Assembly: GCF_001552615.1 (NCBI RefSeq)
Contig: NZ_BCRN01000001.1
Span: 496,001 to 560,000 of the forward strand
Direction: 5' to 3'
Source: Millisia brevis NBRC 105863
GTDB lineage: Bacteria; Actinomycetota; Actinomycetes; Mycobacteriales; Mycobacteriaceae
Length of the DNA stretch: 64,000 nt
Position numbers and translations under genes: made by a program. This document shows positions 63,691 to 64,000 of the stretch, piece after piece. How positions within the stretch are numbered: the stretch's first letter is position 1; every line of letters starts with the position of its first letter. The notes beneath the pieces were generated by a model. It was not told where the DNA came from. It made no database searches and saw only the letters and a list, made by a program, of their open reading frames with translations.

Positions 63691-64000
63691 ATGACAATCA
63701 TCGCTGCCGTGCCGGACAGCCCGGAGGGCATCTGGGCGCTGTCCGCCGGTGTCCGCGAGGCGAAGATCCTCGGTACCGACCTCGTCGTGGTCAACCTCGG
63801 ATTGCGCGCCCTCGACATCGGCGGGCTCGATCAGTCGGTCGCGGTCACCGTCGTCGACCGCACCGGCCGCGACGATCGCGACCCGGTCGACGCGGTGCTC
63901 GACGAGATCCGCGACCGGAAGGCCACCCGACTGGTCATCGGCGTCAAGCGGCGTTCGGCCGTCGGCAAGGCGCTGCTCGGCAGTGTCAGCCAGAGCCTGT
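63691..64000 (+). CDS. Universal stress protein-like protein 2 (3' end outside window)
   Basis: A tandem copy of the preceding gene, cut by the right edge after 103 residues. It begins MTIIAAVPDSPEGIWALSAG and contains VIGVKRRSAVGKALLGSVSQ, so most positions match copy 1. A GAGGATC box precedes the ATG. It sits behind the terminator of copy 1, so it may be expressed separately. Confidence 0.85.
   Translation, partial: MTIIAAVPDSPEGIWALSAGVREAKILGTDLVVVNLGLRALDIGGLDQSVAVTVVDRTGRDDRDPVDAVLDEIRDRKATRLVIGVKRRSAVGKALLGSVSQSL

Noticed and set aside
1-64000. tRNA, rRNA or CRISPR arrays
   Set aside because: No cloverleaf-type sequence with a T-loop GTTCRA pattern in context, no rRNA-like segment and no regularly spaced direct repeats were found by reading.

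Overview
The window comes from a high-GC actinobacterium of the mycolic-acid group (Mycobacteriales), most like Gordonia, Williamsia or Rhodococcus. The basis is gene order: dnaA | rpmH-rnpA-yidD-yidC-jag-rsmG-parA-parB, then cwlM, trxA, trxB, anti-sigma factor, sigM, murJ-pseudokinase, a DUF6049 protein, Nudix and pcnA. This is the order of the M. tuberculosis Rv3907c-Rv3924c block beside oriC. A second conserved block (MFS, YqgE, leuS) matches Rv0037c-Rv0041. Genus is not certain from sequence alone.

Region 1 (1-23.9 kb) is the replication, segregation and envelope core. dnaA runs off the left edge. Two parS sites with a perfect 14-bp core lie inside jag/rsmG and parA, and a one-mismatch copy lies in parB. 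The conserved Rv3916c-like/cwlM junction is interrupted by a 1,292-bp transposon-like unit (8061-9352). It has 18-bp terminal inverted repeats, TG/CA ends and a 5-bp target duplication, and its only gene is an AraC-type regulator. trxB-trxA have a SigH/SigR-like promoter. MurJ is fused to a pseudokinase and a discoidin-like domain.

Region 2 (23.9-35.5 kb) holds a TetR/oxidoreductase pair with two visible operators, a LigD-polymerase-like gene, a sirtuin, MFS, YqgE, an Ala-repeat/LGFP lipoprotein, an SdpI-like membrane protein, leuS and an unrecognised lipoprotein.

Region 3 (35.5-42.9 kb) is accessory. Four small secreted proteins with a C-terminal cysteine pair occur as two tandem pairs. They flank a 13E12/HNH gene and a MarR-regulated pair of SMR efflux subunits. 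An ECF42-type sigma module (YCII, sigma, SRPBCC) and a TIGR03086-type gene follow.

Region 4 (42.9-64 kb) is devoted mostly to inositol-type polyol catabolism. One operon on the minus strand (iolC, aldolase, mmsA, iolB, iolD, iolE, iolG, TIM-barrel) would convert myo-inositol to acetyl-CoA, DHAP and CO2. It is divergent from a GntR regulator. Next comes an unassigned dioxygenase-SDR-MFS operon and a DUF3800 gene. A LacI regulator then diverges from a second oxidoreductase/isomerase pair, an IolT-like permease and two tandem universal stress proteins, the last cut by the right edge. The iolC and iolT upstream regions share a 16-bp CRP/GlxR-like motif.

Many genes start on GTG or ATG placed 6-8 bp after a TANNNT hexamer, as expected for leaderless transcripts. 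No tRNA, rRNA or CRISPR array was seen.
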